Source: an uncultured Coriobacteriales bacterium
GTDB lineage: Bacteria > Actinomycetota > Coriobacteriia > Coriobacteriales > UMGS124
Assembly: GCA_934636245.1 (NCBI GenBank)
Contig: CAKUAI010000007.1
Span: forward strand, 62,001 to 126,000
Reading direction: 5' to 3'
DNA length: 64,000 nt
Position numbers and translations under genes: made by a program
Notes under the pieces: model-generated
The model's database searches: none
The model's input: only the letters and a program-made list of their open reading frames with translations
What the model was told of the DNA's origin: nothing
Shown: piece by piece, positions 53,312 through 62,526 of the stretch
Layout of the letters: every line of letters begins with the position of its first letter
Numbering within the stretch: the first letter of the stretch is position 1

Positions 53312-54790
53312 ATGGAAAGTGCACACGATCAGGACCGAGGTGCCGTGCGGCTTTCGCTCGCCGCCCTGGTCGTGGGGCTGGCTCTCCACTGGTCTGCGTT
53401 CAAGCAGTACGAGCTGACGAGCATACTCGGCGGGACGGGGGCGGACTCCTGGGCGATGCTCGCTGTCCCAGCGGCCGTGGCCGCGGGGTTTGCGGCCTTG
53501 GCGACGCTCGCGGTGATCAGGAGGCGTGCCGTCGAGGCCGCTGCTGCTGAGAAGGGGCCACTCCTCTGCGCGCTGAGCTGCCTCGGCACGCTGGGCTACC
53601 TGCTGCTGAAGCTCGCGTCGGCAGGCGCTTTCGGGCCGCTCGAGCCAAGTCTCACGCTGCTCGCATCCATGCTCGTCGCGGTCGGGTACGCCTCGGCGAC
53701 GTTCGGCTTTATGGACGCCCTGGTGCGCCGGGGCGGCCGCGAGGCCATCATGGTGGTCGCTGTCTCGTACCTCCTCTCTGCGGCGCTCGCCATAGCCTCC
53801 TACCTGCCCGGCCCAATTATTCTCGCAGTCACCGCCGCGTCCCCAGTCGTCTGCGGCGCCTGCCTGCTTTTCCAGCGCGGGGAGCGGAGGCACGGCGTCG
53901 ACTGGTCGTTCTCCGTCCTGAAGGGCATGCCCCTCCTGCCCCCCGTCACACTGGGCTTGTTCATCGTCGTCGCGCGTGTGGCGATAGGGACGTTCAACAA
54001 TGTGGGCACCCTCATCACCCCTGCGCAGCGCCTGATTACCCTCGGCCTTCTCGCGGCCGTGTCCCTATGGCTGTCGATCGTGCTGCGGAACCCGTCTTCC
54101 GACCGCCTCGAATGGATGCTGAGGGTCGGCTGGATCACCCCCTCGATTCTGGCCGTCGCCGGGGTATTCCTGCTCGTCTCGTCGGAGGAGGCGTATGTGC
54201 AGGCGGGTTTGGGCGCGCTCGGTGCGTCGCTGGACTGCCTGGAGATGTTCCTCCTGTTGAACCTCATGCTGTCGACCATAGAGCGGCGCGCGTCGTCCGT
54301 GCTGGTGTTCTCACTTGCGTTCACTCTGTTCAAGATGCTTCCGCTCGTGCTCGGCAAAGTCGCCGTGCCCCTCCTCGTGCCCGGGGGAGAGTTCGACGTC
54401 TTCCCCATGGCGCTCGCGATGCTCCTGATTATGGTGACCGCCGCATTCGCCTTCCTCACATCCGAAGTCCTCGGCCTCCAGGCGTCGATTGTGCCCAGCG
54501 ACCTGCCGGTGGACCCCCGGGGCGACACAATCGAGGAGCTGACGACCGAGTTCGGCCTGACGGCTCGTGAGGCGGAGTTGTTGGACTACCTGACGCAGGG
54601 TTACAGCTTCCAGGCGATCGCGGACGCCCTGGGAATCACCGTCGGCACCGCCCAGAGCTACTCGAAGACCCTCTATCGCAAGCTGGAGGTCCACGCGAAG
54701 CAAGGACTCGTCGAGATGGTCCACGAGAGACTGGGGCGGCGGGCGGGAGGCGCATCGCCCGCCCACGGGGGGTCGCCTCTGGGTGGCTGA
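53312..54790 (+). CDS. Membrane-anchored LuxR-family transcriptional regulator
   Basis: This is a 492-residue protein with about ten to twelve hydrophobic helices (15-405) and a LuxR HTH at about 415-480 (GLTAREAELLDYLTQGYSFQ, then VGTAQSYSKTLYRKLEV). AGGAGG sits four bases ahead of ATG 53312; the frame is open back to 53204 without a better site. It is divergent from the cytochrome/flavoprotein operon and probably controls it. A Gly/Pro-rich tail ends the protein. Confidence 0.86.
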   Translation: MESAHDQDRGAVRLSLAALVVGLALHWSAFKQYELTSILGGTGADSWAMLAVPAAVAAGFAALATLAVIRRRAVEAAAAEKGPLLCALSCLGTLGYLLLKLASAGAFGPLEPSLTLLASMLVAVGYASATFGFMDALVRRGGREAIMVVAVSYLLSAALAIASYLPGPIILAVTAASPVVCGACLLFQRGERRHGVDWSFSVLKGMPLLPPVTLGLFIVVARVAIGTFNNVGTLITPAQRLITLGLLAAVSLWLSIVLRNPSSDRLEWMLRVGWITPSILAVAGVFLLVSSEEAYVQAGLGALGASLDCLEMFLLLNLMLSTIERRASSVLVFSLAFTLFKMLPLVLGKVAVPLLVPGGEFDVFPMALAMLLIMVTAAFAFLTSEVLGLQASIVPSDLPVDPRGDTIEELTTEFGLTAREAELLDYLTQGYSFQAIADALGITVGTAQSYSKTLYRKLEVHAKQGLVEMVHERLGRRAGGASPAHGGSPLGG

Positions 54791-54853
54791 CACTCATGTG
54801 GCAGAGTTCGGCGCCATCCGCCCCAAATGCCCAGACCCTGCCCCGACCTCCTG

Positions 54854-55243
54854 TTAGATTTGTAGCGGGCGAGGGCTATACTGCCCTCGCTTGATTATCA
54901 CGCACCATGCACCGATACACTTCAGCCCGGCATTGCCTCCCGTGACGAGGGCGACCGAGAGCTCCCCCTCGCCGGCGGCGCGGCGCGGCAGCGCCGCGTA
55001 CTTCCGCTCGAACTCGGCGAACGCCTGCTCCAGGCCGGCCGCGTCGCGCAGGAACTCGAGCCCGAAGTCGGTCGCAACCAGCCGCGCGCCATCGCGCCGG
55101 AACAGCTGCTTTCGTACCTGGCGGTTGATGCGGCCCATCGCCTTGGACACCGACTGGTGGGTGACCCCGAGCATGTCGGCCGCCTTGTTGTAGCTCTTCG
55201 CCGCCGCCACGGCCGTCACTATCTGTATATCGCGAATGTCCAT
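54854..55243 (-). pseudogene. LysR gene truncated after 107 codons
   Basis: The first 107 codons appear identical to the LysR gene at 48095-49006 (DNA-binding domain and linker). They are followed by 22 unrelated codons from foreign sequence that includes the LuxR terminator. The effector domain is missing. A free DNA-binding domain could still bind the operator, but lack of the dimerisation and ligand part makes a normal function unlikely. Confidence 0.85.
54869..54890 (+). terminator. Intrinsic terminator of LuxR gene
   Basis: GCGAGGGC-TATACT-GCCCTCGC followed by TTGATT, 79 bases after the LuxR stop. Confidence 0.6.
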
Positions 55244-55333
55244 CCCCGGCCCCCTTCAGCCATGCCCGTAGGATAGCAGCCTGCGGGAGACTTGCAACCT
55301 TTGGTTGCAAGCCACGGCAACCAACAGGGACTG
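54923..55333. repeat. 411-bp duplication of LysR 5' region and promoter
   Basis: Positions 54923-55333 correspond to 48686-49096 with a constant offset of 6237 and no indels seen. They include the LysR start, both promoters and the TTGCAACC dyad. Such near identity indicates a recent event. Confidence 0.9.
55291..55311. promoter_or_regulatory. LysR operator dyad, copy 2
   Basis: Same CTTGCAACC-TTT-GGTTGCAAG dyad as at 49054, now 99 bases upstream of the flavoprotein start at 55410. Confidence 0.7.
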
Positions 55334-55409
55334 CCCGGGGCGGCGACCAGGCGGTACATTTGGCCCAGCGGGGCACGAGGGGGTGCCCCGACGGACTTAG
55401 GAGGATTCC

Positions 55410-57128
55410 ATGAACAAGCTCTCCCGCCGCTCCTTCCTCGCAGGCGCCTCCATGGCTGCCGTCGCCGCCACCGGCGCCGCCAGCGCCCTGGCGGACTCGG
55501 TTCCTTCCGACACCGCGATGAGCGACGCCCAGAACCTCGCCCTCACCAACGTCAACGGCATCGCCACCGACCCCGGCTACGTCATCGACATCGCCAACGG
55601 CGAACCCCGCTGGGCGTTCGAGATCGCGCCCGACCCCATCCCTGCCGAGAAGACTGCTGAGACGATCGAGGACGACGTCATCGTCATCGGCGGCGGCATG
55701 GCTGGCTTCGTGACGGCTGCCTCCGCGGCTGAGCAGGGCGCCTCGGTCACCCTGTTCACCGCCTCCGCGACGCCCATCTCCCGCGGCGGTTCCAACTTCT
55801 CCGCCTACAACAAGGTCATCGAGGAGTACGGCATCGAGAAGCTCGACCCGGTCCCCTTCTTCTATAAGGAGATGCGCGCGGCGTCCTACACCATCGACCA
55901 GCAGATGTGGATGCGCGCCTACAACAACTCCGAGGAAGCCATGAACTGGCTCATCGACCTCGTCCGTGACAAGGGCGTCGAGGTCTTCCTCGAGCGCGAC
56001 AACATCAACGACGGCGGCCCCGACTACGCCATCGCGTTCGGTGCCGGCGACGGCGAGGGCTCGGCCTCCACGGGTCAGCAGAACGCCGTCGAGGCGGTCG
56101 CCAAGTTCGCCGAGGAGAACGGCGTCAAGATCCAGTACAACGTGGTGGCCAAGCAGCTCGTCAAGGACGAGTCCGGCGCCGTGGTGGGCGTCGTCGCGCA
56201 GAACGCCGACGAGAGCTACGTCGAGTACAGGGGCAAGTACGTCGTCATGGCGACGGGCGGCTTCTGCGCCGATAAGAACATGGTCGCCAAGTACATCCCG
56301 CAGGTCATCCCGCTTGTCGGCACCGATCCCGTGGACGTCGACTACAACACCGGCTTCGCGCTGACCGGCATTTACGCCGGCGACGGCCAGAAGATGGGCC
56401 TGTGGGCCGGCGCCTCCTGGCAGAAGTGCTCCGCCGCCCCCATCATGCAGGGTGCCTGGTCCGGCTCCAACGAGCCCCTGACGTTCCACCAGGGACTCAA
56501 CGTCAACCTCAACACCGAGCGCTACCAGCGCGAGGACGTGAGCTCGCCCTATACCGCCAACCACCTGCTCCAGCAGCCCGGCCGCCTCGCCTACGGCATC
56601 TGGACGGCCAACTTCGCCCAGGACGTCATCGACACCGGCCGCGAGTTCTACTACTTCAACACCCGCTACGACGTGCCCGCCGCCACCGCCGACGAGGTCA
56701 TCGCGAAGTGGGACACCGAGTGCGAGAAGTTCGACACGCTCGCCGAGCTCGCCGAGGCCCACGGCCTCGACGCCGACAAGCTGCAGGCCGTCGTGGACCG
56801 CTACAACGAGCTCGTCGACCTCGGCGAGGACCTCGACTTCCACAAGAACCCCGACTACCTGGTGCGTATCGACCCGGCAGGCCCCTTCTACTGCGCCATG
56901 AACTACCCCATGTTCATGTCCACCGAGGCCGGCCTCAACACCAACGTCAACGCCCAGGTGTGCGACGCCGACGACCGCCCCATCCCCGGCCTCTTCAACG
57001 TCGGCCAGATGATGGGCAACATGTACGCCAACAACTACAACTTCGCGATCCCCGGCATGAGCTACGGCCTGAACTGCATCACGTTCGGCTACCTGCTCGG
57101 CCGCGACCTGGCCGCCGGCAAGTTCTAA
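55410..57128 (+). CDS. Tat-exported FAD flavoprotein reductase
   Basis: This 572-residue protein has a Tat signal (LSRRSFLAGAS, 4-14) and an unusually long spacer of about 60 residues before the FAD motif GGGMAG (94-99). MATGGFCADKNM lies in the middle, and the C-terminal segment is IPGLFNVGQMMGNMYANNYN. GGAGG lies 6-7 bases before the ATG. The region aligned with the fumarate-reductase Arg reads RYQREDVSSPYTAN. Its promoter is the duplicated LysR operator region, so the intact LysR at 48095 may act on it. Confidence 0.9.
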   Translation: MNKLSRRSFLAGASMAAVAATGAASALADSVPSDTAMSDAQNLALTNVNGIATDPGYVIDIANGEPRWAFEIAPDPIPAEKTAETIEDDVIVIGGGMAGFVTAASAAEQGASVTLFTASATPISRGGSNFSAYNKVIEEYGIEKLDPVPFFYKEMRAASYTIDQQMWMRAYNNSEEAMNWLIDLVRDKGVEVFLERDNINDGGPDYAIAFGAGDGEGSASTGQQNAVEAVAKFAEENGVKIQYNVVAKQLVKDESGAVVGVVAQNADESYVEYRGKYVVMATGGFCADKNMVAKYIPQVIPLVGTDPVDVDYNTGFALTGIYAGDGQKMGLWAGASWQKCSAAPIMQGAWSGSNEPLTFHQGLNVNLNTERYQREDVSSPYTANHLLQQPGRLAYGIWTANFAQDVIDTGREFYYFNTRYDVPAATADEVIAKWDTECEKFDTLAELAEAHGLDADKLQAVVDRYNELVDLGEDLDFHKNPDYLVRIDPAGPFYCAMNYPMFMSTEAGLNTNVNAQVCDADDRPIPGLFNVGQMMGNMYANNYNFAIPGMSYGLNCITFGYLLGRDLAAGKF

Positions 57129-57137
57129 ACGACGAAC

Positions 57138-57210
57138 AAGTCCCCCTAACGGCCCCTCCCGCCCGGTTTTTGGCACCGGGTGGGAGGGGTTGCCCGTTGG
57201 GGGGACTTTT
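57138..57210 (+). terminator. Large hairpin terminator of flavoprotein 55410
   Basis: Nested stems AAGTCCCCC...GGGGGGACTT and CCCCTCCC-G-CCCGGT...ACCGGG-T-GGGAGGGG, followed by TTTT. Confidence 0.75.
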
Positions 57211-57234
57211 CCATTGACTTTCTAGGGTCGCGCT

Positions 57235-57506
57235 GGCAGCAAATCGAGTTTCGGAGTAGTCCCAAGGTTCCCGATGGCAGCAAAACGAGTTTCGGAGTAA
57301 TGGCTTCGGACGTGGGAGCCGCTCAGCCCCGTGTGGCTTAGAATTCCGTTGTAAAAACAACAGAATGGGTGAAAAATACCCCGTTTGAGGCCTCATATTC
57401 CTCTCGAAAGGGGCCATGGGGCACGCGAGGGGCGTTTCGACTACTCCGAAACTCGTTTGTCTGCCAATGGGGCCGGGAAAACTGCACCGAAACTCGTTTC
57501 GCTGCC
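57235..57506. repeat. 272-bp two-fold symmetric repeat element, copy 2
   Basis: Inverted copy of the element at 20817-21089. Units lie at 57235, 57276 (forward), 57440 and 57481 (inverted), again 41 bases apart in each pair. The core has the hairpin GTTGT-AAAA-ACAAC at 57348-57361. It is downstream of the minus-strand ATPase gene at 57896, in the same orientation relative to that gene as copy 1 is to the gene at 19152. Confidence 0.85.
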
Positions 57507-57723
57507 AAAAAGGCCCCGGAACCGACCGGCGGCGCGCCTTGCGCTACCCCGACAAGGCGGGCACCCGTCCCAGGCGACCGCATCAAAAGCGGCAGTTGGC
57601 ATCGACGCGGCAATCAAGCGCAGCCGACCTCACCAAACGCGTTCTCTGCCAGCACCGCAATGATGCGTCGAGCGGGGCGGAGTGAGGAAGGAGCCACGCA
57701 AACGGGAACTTGCACCGGCAGGC

Positions 57724-57760
57724 TTTCGCATCTTTCGCATGTTTTCGCAAGTTTTGCAAA
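57724..57760. repeat. Short TTTCGCA repeat array (orphan copy)
   Basis: TTTCGCA at 57724, 57733 and 57743, then TTTTGCAAAGGGTGGTTTA. The array and about 60 following bases resemble 63668-63780 in front of the ATPase at 62527. No ATPase of that type starts here. Region 57507-57895 holds no supported gene. Confidence 0.7.
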
Positions 57761-57895
57761 GGGTGGTTTAGCTGGGGATATGCACAGCTTCAGGTGTCAT
57801 TCGCATCCCGCAATTCACTGTCGCACTCGAAAAGGCCACCGCATCGTCAACCATGACGCGCGACGGCCCTACTAGTTGCGTGAACAAGGCTAAAC

Positions 57896-59491
57896 CTACG
57901 CCCCTGCCGCGCCCAACTCCTCGCACCTCCATGCAGCGATGTTGTGCCTCTCGCAGTCGAAGGAAATGCCGAGCAGCTGGACTCGGCGCGGGTCGCATGC
58001 GAAGCGCTCGGCATAGCCGCGCTCATGAATCTGTCGCATGGCCTCGTCAGCCGCACGCTCGCCCGCTTCCTGGCCGCTCGCAACCTTAAGCTCAACGATC
58101 ACAACATTGCCGGGCGCAAAACAGACCATGTCGATACGCCCACGGGATGTGGTCATCTCAGCCGAGAGATCGACGCCAATGTAGCGCAGGATGGCGACCA
58201 CGACACACTGATAGGCCTGCTCAGAGAGTCTGTCGGTGAGGTCGTACCCGATGCTTGCGAAAAGCGACGAGAGCGCATTGACGAAACTGGCACAGTCTCC
58301 ATTGCGAACCGAATGGTAACAGGCATTGCGCCATGCGCTCGTCGCAGCGGCGTCCCTGGTATAGGCGTCAGCCAGCCAAGCGTTGAATCCGTCCTCCACC
58401 TCGTGGTTGGGGAAGCCCAGGGTATAGGAACGGCGGCGCCCCCGCTCCTCATAGCCCCTGATGGTCAGGTAGCCGGTCTGGAAAAGGACGGCGGGCATGA
58501 AGGGGTCGGCCGGCTCAAAGGTGCCCAGCTGCTCCTCGGAGACTTCGACGGACTCGACCTCCATGGGCTGCCTCTTGGCATACGACATGAGCCAGCCGGG
58601 CGTTCCCGTCTCGAACCAGTACGAGCGGATGTCGGCGGAGTCCAGGCAACGGCCGAGCGACACGGGGTTGAACACGCGGGTCATGGAGCGGTCGAAACAA
58701 TACCCGTCATACATATCCACCAAGCGTGCAAACGCCCCGTCGACATCGGTGCCGAGGCTTTGCGCGAGGGCCGCGAGCCTCTGCGGGAAATACGACCGCA
58801 CCTCGTCGTGCGTGTAGCCCAACAAGCTGGAGAAACGAACGTCCATCGTGATGTCGGTCATGTTGTTGAGGTCTGAGAAAATGGAGACCTTCGAGAACTT
58901 GGAGACGCCCGTCATGAGGCAGAAGCGCTGCTTGGACTCGGTGGCCTTGACAACCGAGTAAAACGACTTCAGGAAGGTCTGGAAGGGCAGGACCTCCTGC
59001 GTGCCCGCCCAGCGGGTGAGGGGCTTGTCATACTCGTCGATTAGCAGGACAAACCGACCGGTCAGGCTGCTTTCGGCAACGTCCTCGGCGAAGGCGGCGA
59101 AACGGTCGCGCACGTTCCCTTCGTCACGCAAGGGCACGCCGAGCCTCTCCGACTCCCTGCGCAGCGTTGCCGCGACGGCAGCCTCGACCTCCTCGACCGT
59201 CTCTCCCGAGCACAGGCTCATATCAAGCCTGATGACCGGGTACCGGGTCGACCAGTCCCACGGCAGGGAGTCTATCGCCAGCCCCTCGAACAGGTCGCGC
59301 CTGCCCTCGAAAAGGTTCTGCAGCGTGGAGATGAGCAGCGATTTGCCGAAGCGACGGGGGCGCGAGAGAAAGAACTGCTTGCCGAAGGACTCGTCTACCA
59401 GGGGATACAGAATCCCCGTCTTGTCGACGTACGTGAAGCCCTTCGACCTCACGTACTCGAAATCGTATGTATCCGTCGCAATCTTTTCCAT
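57896..59491 (-). CDS. AAA-ATPase-like protein with C-terminal PD-(D/E)XK-type nuclease fold
   Basis: This 531-residue protein starts with FEYVRSKGFTYVDKTGILYP, a Walker-A variant SRPRRFGKS (43-51), FVLLIDEYDKPL as Walker B, and a C-terminal RIDMVCFAPGNVVIVELKVA giving the Asp and Glu-x-Lys of a PD-(D/E)XK fold (about 450-470). It is the same overall family as the gene at 19152 but a different branch. ATG 59491 follows AAAGGCC. Function unproved. Followed on its strand by the orphan repeat array and the symmetric element. Confidence 0.85.
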   Translation of the reverse strand: MEKIATDTYDFEYVRSKGFTYVDKTGILYPLVDESFGKQFFLSRPRRFGKSLLISTLQNLFEGRRDLFEGLAIDSLPWDWSTRYPVIRLDMSLCSGETVEEVEAAVAATLRRESERLGVPLRDEGNVRDRFAAFAEDVAESSLTGRFVLLIDEYDKPLTRWAGTQEVLPFQTFLKSFYSVVKATESKQRFCLMTGVSKFSKVSIFSDLNNMTDITMDVRFSSLLGYTHDEVRSYFPQRLAALAQSLGTDVDGAFARLVDMYDGYCFDRSMTRVFNPVSLGRCLDSADIRSYWFETGTPGWLMSYAKRQPMEVESVEVSEEQLGTFEPADPFMPAVLFQTGYLTIRGYEERGRRRSYTLGFPNHEVEDGFNAWLADAYTRDAAATSAWRNACYHSVRNGDCASFVNALSSLFASIGYDLTDRLSEQAYQCVVVAILRYIGVDLSAEMTTSRGRIDMVCFAPGNVVIVELKVASGQEAGERAADEAMRQIHERGYAERFACDPRRVQLLGISFDCERHNIAAWRCEELGAAGA

Positions 59492-59582
59492 GGCAGGCCT
59501 TTCGCCGCAGAACACATCTCGGGCGCAATCTTACCATCCACCGCGCGCCTGCATCCGGAACGATCATCCCGACACAACCCCC

Positions 59583-60500
59583 CTACCCTGCGACGAACCC
59601 CTCGACTCCGCGGCCCGCGAGGCGTCGGGCGTACGACGTGCAGTGCGCGACCAGCACCTCTTCCTGCTCAGACAGCGCACGGCCCTTGCACCACGAGATG
59701 CCAAAACCCCAGGGCAGCCCCTCGAAGCGACGCGCCACAATCTGGCTGTCCTGGTCGAACAAGCTCGCCACGTGCTTGGCGGAAAAGGCCACGCAGCCTG
59801 CGTTGTGCGCGTATCGACTGAGCCAGAGCATCTCGGAGGCGGCATCCACGGAGGCAAACTCCACTCCGTGGGCGGAGGCCAGGTCGAGAAGACCCCCGTA
59901 GTTCTTGAACGTCGGCCCCATCACACCCACATGGCGGCCTGCCAGGTCCTCAATGCAGACGCACTCGGCCTTTGCCAGGCGATCCGTGCGCGGCACCCAC
60001 ACGTATCGGTCCATCTCGTATAGTGGACGTGTCTCAAAGGCGTCATCGTAAGGAAGCACCGTCAGCGCCAGGTCAAACTCCCCATTGGCGAGACCCGCGT
60101 CGCAACGCAGGTCGGCGACCTCTTCCTCGATGACATCGATCTGAGGGTTCCCCTCCCTAAACGTCCCCAGGAAACCGATGCCCAACATTCCCAGGACACC
60201 CGTCGAGGCCCCCAGGCGAATGGTGTTCCCCGCACGGGATATGCGCTCGAACTCGGTCTCGAGCGCCGATTGTCTGGCCTGCACGTCAACCGCAAAAGCG
60301 TGAAACGCTTCAGCGTAAGACGTGGGGGCCACCGTGCTCGACCCTTCCGCAGTGCAGAACAGCGGAACTCCCAGCTCGCCTTGCAGGGCGACCATGGACT
60401 TAAGCAGGCCCTGATGGGACATTGGGATGTCTTTTGCCGCAGTGGCATACGAACGCCTCGCGTATACGGCCTCGAAGTATTCGAGCTGTGCCAGGTTCAT
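59583..60500 (-). CDS. LysR-family transcriptional regulator
   Basis: This 305-residue protein begins MNLAQLEYFEAVYARRSYAT, a standard LysR HTH start, followed by AAKDIPMSHQGLLKSMVALQ and a C-terminal effector domain with GEFDLALTVLPYDD. ATG 60500 follows GGAAGGGGG; the frame is open to 60578 but those codons lie in the promoter. It is divergent from the flavoprotein at 60736. The gap has GGCAACC-ATC-GGTTGGC near 60598-60614, a possible operator. Confidence 0.87.
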   Translation of the reverse strand: MNLAQLEYFEAVYARRSYATAAKDIPMSHQGLLKSMVALQGELGVPLFCTAEGSSTVAPTSYAEAFHAFAVDVQARQSALETEFERISRAGNTIRLGASTGVLGMLGIGFLGTFREGNPQIDVIEEEVADLRCDAGLANGEFDLALTVLPYDDAFETRPLYEMDRYVWVPRTDRLAKAECVCIEDLAGRHVGVMGPTFKNYGGLLDLASAHGVEFASVDAASEMLWLSRYAHNAGCVAFSAKHVASLFDQDSQIVARRFEGLPWGFGISWCKGRALSEQEEVLVAHCTSYARRLAGRGVEGFVAG

Positions 60501-60735
60501 AGCCGGCCCCCTTCCGACAGCAACAGCCATTGTACGCATACGTCGCACATTGCGCAAAACACTTCCTGACCTGCCCATTTAACAAACGCTTGCCAGTTGG
60601 CAACCATCGGTTGGCCCCCTTGGGCCCCCAAATCGCACGCCTGCTCGTATTGTGTGTGGCGTCGCCTAGACAGGTCGACACCACAGAGCGGTGGGCGGTC
60701 TCACGACCGTCCCCAACGAATCCAAGGGGGTTCAC

Positions 60736-62376
60736 ATGTACGGAAACAACGTCGCAAGCCAGGTGTCGCGCAGGATGTTCGTAGCCGGCGCCGCTTCGGC
60801 AGCCATGGTCGGCGCCGCAAGCGCTGCCCTGAGCACAACCACGCCCGCGCGCGCCGATGAGGCGGTCAAGACCGACGCTTGGGCCATCGAGGAGCTCGGC
60901 GAGCCCACGGAGACCATCGACGCCGACGTGTGCGTGCTCGGTGCCGGCGGAACCGGCCTGGCCGCAGCCATCCAGGCCACCCAGCTGGGCCTCAAGGCCA
61001 TCGTTCTCGAGAAGCAGGCCATGGTCGGCGGCTCGTTCATCGGTACCGAGGGCCTGTTCGCCGTCGGTTCGCATTGGCAGGACGAGGCCGGCGAGACCTT
61101 CACGGCCGACGAGGTCATCATCGAGTGCCTCGACTACCATCACTGGATTCCGGACCCCCAGCTCTACGAGGAGTTCTTCACCCGTACGGCCGAGACGGTC
61201 GACTGGCTCGAGCAGCTGGGCGTCGTGTTCGACCACGTGCAGTCCCTGGGCGACTCCCACAACTGCTGGCACGTCTATGAGGGCAACGGCGCCGAGGGCA
61301 CGGGCGTCACGTTCATGAAGTCCTTCAGCGAGGCCGCCGACTCCCTCGGCATCCAGATCGAGCTCGAGTGCTCCGGCAAGAAGCTCATCGTGGAGGACGG
61401 CAAGGCCGCCGGCGTCCTGGCCGTGCGCAAGGACGGTACCGTGGTGCAGGTCAACGCCCCCGTCGTCATCGTAGGCACGGGCGGCTACGCTAACAACGGC
61501 GACGTCATCCGCGACCTGAACGGCGCTGACCCCACCCGCATCACGCCCTCCGGTATGGCCGGCCGCGACGCCGACGGCCTCAAGCTCATGCGCGCCGCAG
61601 GCGGCAAGCTGGCGGCCCAGGCCGGCACCGTCATGTTCTATGGCCCCATCCTCCCCGGCACCTCCTATGGCTCCGAGATTCAGGCCGCCACGTCCATGCA
61701 GCCCCACCTGTGGGTGAACCAGGACGCCGAGCGCTTTGTCAACGAGAACATGTTCCTCAAGAACTTCGCCTACGCCGGCAACGCGGTGCATAACCAGAAG
61801 CGCACGCTCACCGTCTGCAACCAGGCACTGCTCGACCGCTACGCCCAGGAGGGCCCCGACGTGGGCGTGGGCGTGTACGTGAACATCGGCACGCCGCTCT
61901 CCAAGCTTCCCGAGCAGCTCGAAGACGCTATGGCAAGCGAGGACAGCGCACCTTACATCTTCAAGGCGGACACCATCGCCGAGCTGGCCGAAGCCGCTGG
62001 CCTCGATGCCGACAAGCTCCAGGAGACGGTGGACACCTACAACGGCTACTGCGCCGCTGGTGCCGACGCCCGCTTTGCCAAGCCTGCCGAGTACCTGAAT
62101 GCCCTGGAGGAGGGCCCGTTCTACGCCTTCGAGGTGTTCAACGGCTACTTCACCACCGTCGGTGGCATTAAGGTGACCCCCGCAACCGAGGTCCTCGACG
62201 AGAACGACCAGGTCATCCCCGGTCTTTACGCCGGCGGCTCCGACGCGGGCGGCCTGTACGGCGACACCTACGACGTGGGCATCGCCGCTGGCTCCCAGGC
62301 AAGCTGGGCCATCAACTCCGGCCGCCTCGCCGCCAAGAACGGCGCTCGCTACCTGGGCAAGGACGTGCAGGAGTAA
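60736..62376 (+). CDS. Tat-exported FAD flavoprotein reductase
   Basis: This 546-residue protein has an atypical Tat-like signal (VSRRMFVAGAAS, 10-21), the FAD motif GAGGTG (69-74), VGTGGYANNGDV in the middle and IPGLYAGGSDAGGLYGDTYD near the end. AAGGGGG lies 5 bases before ATG 60736. The catalytic-region equivalent is RFVNENMFLKNFAYAGN, without Arg. The C-terminal pattern is closest to the flavoprotein at 50842. Probably controlled by the divergent LysR at 59583. Confidence 0.9.
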   Translation: MYGNNVASQVSRRMFVAGAASAAMVGAASAALSTTTPARADEAVKTDAWAIEELGEPTETIDADVCVLGAGGTGLAAAIQATQLGLKAIVLEKQAMVGGSFIGTEGLFAVGSHWQDEAGETFTADEVIIECLDYHHWIPDPQLYEEFFTRTAETVDWLEQLGVVFDHVQSLGDSHNCWHVYEGNGAEGTGVTFMKSFSEAADSLGIQIELECSGKKLIVEDGKAAGVLAVRKDGTVVQVNAPVVIVGTGGYANNGDVIRDLNGADPTRITPSGMAGRDADGLKLMRAAGGKLAAQAGTVMFYGPILPGTSYGSEIQAATSMQPHLWVNQDAERFVNENMFLKNFAYAGNAVHNQKRTLTVCNQALLDRYAQEGPDVGVGVYVNIGTPLSKLPEQLEDAMASEDSAPYIFKADTIAELAEAAGLDADKLQETVDTYNGYCAAGADARFAKPAEYLNALEEGPFYAFEVFNGYFTTVGGIKVTPATEVLDENDQVIPGLYAGGSDAGGLYGDTYDVGIAAGSQASWAINSGRLAAKNGARYLGKDVQE

Positions 62377-62418
62377 GTCCTGAACAGCGGCTGAGCCGCA
62401 GAGTTTACTGAGTCAAGC

Positions 62419-62455
62419 AGTGCCCCGCATCCGGCAACAGGATGCGGGGCACTTT
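62419..62455 (+). terminator. Intrinsic terminator of flavoprotein 60736
   Basis: AGTGCCCCGCATCC, loop GGCAACA, GGATGCGGGGCACT, then TT: a 14-bp perfect stem. Confidence 0.8.
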
Positions 62456-62526
62456 CAGTTGACAAGGGAGCCGAGGACCGCACGCCCTTCCTACTCCGCC
62501 AGCCCACCCTACTCCCCTGCCCCGCC

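Noticed and set aside
54876..57176. 766-codon minus-strand frame across the flavoprotein at 55410
   Set aside because: His/Val/Gly-rich composition typical of a reverse shadow. The plus strand has a full Tat flavoprotein with ribosome site.
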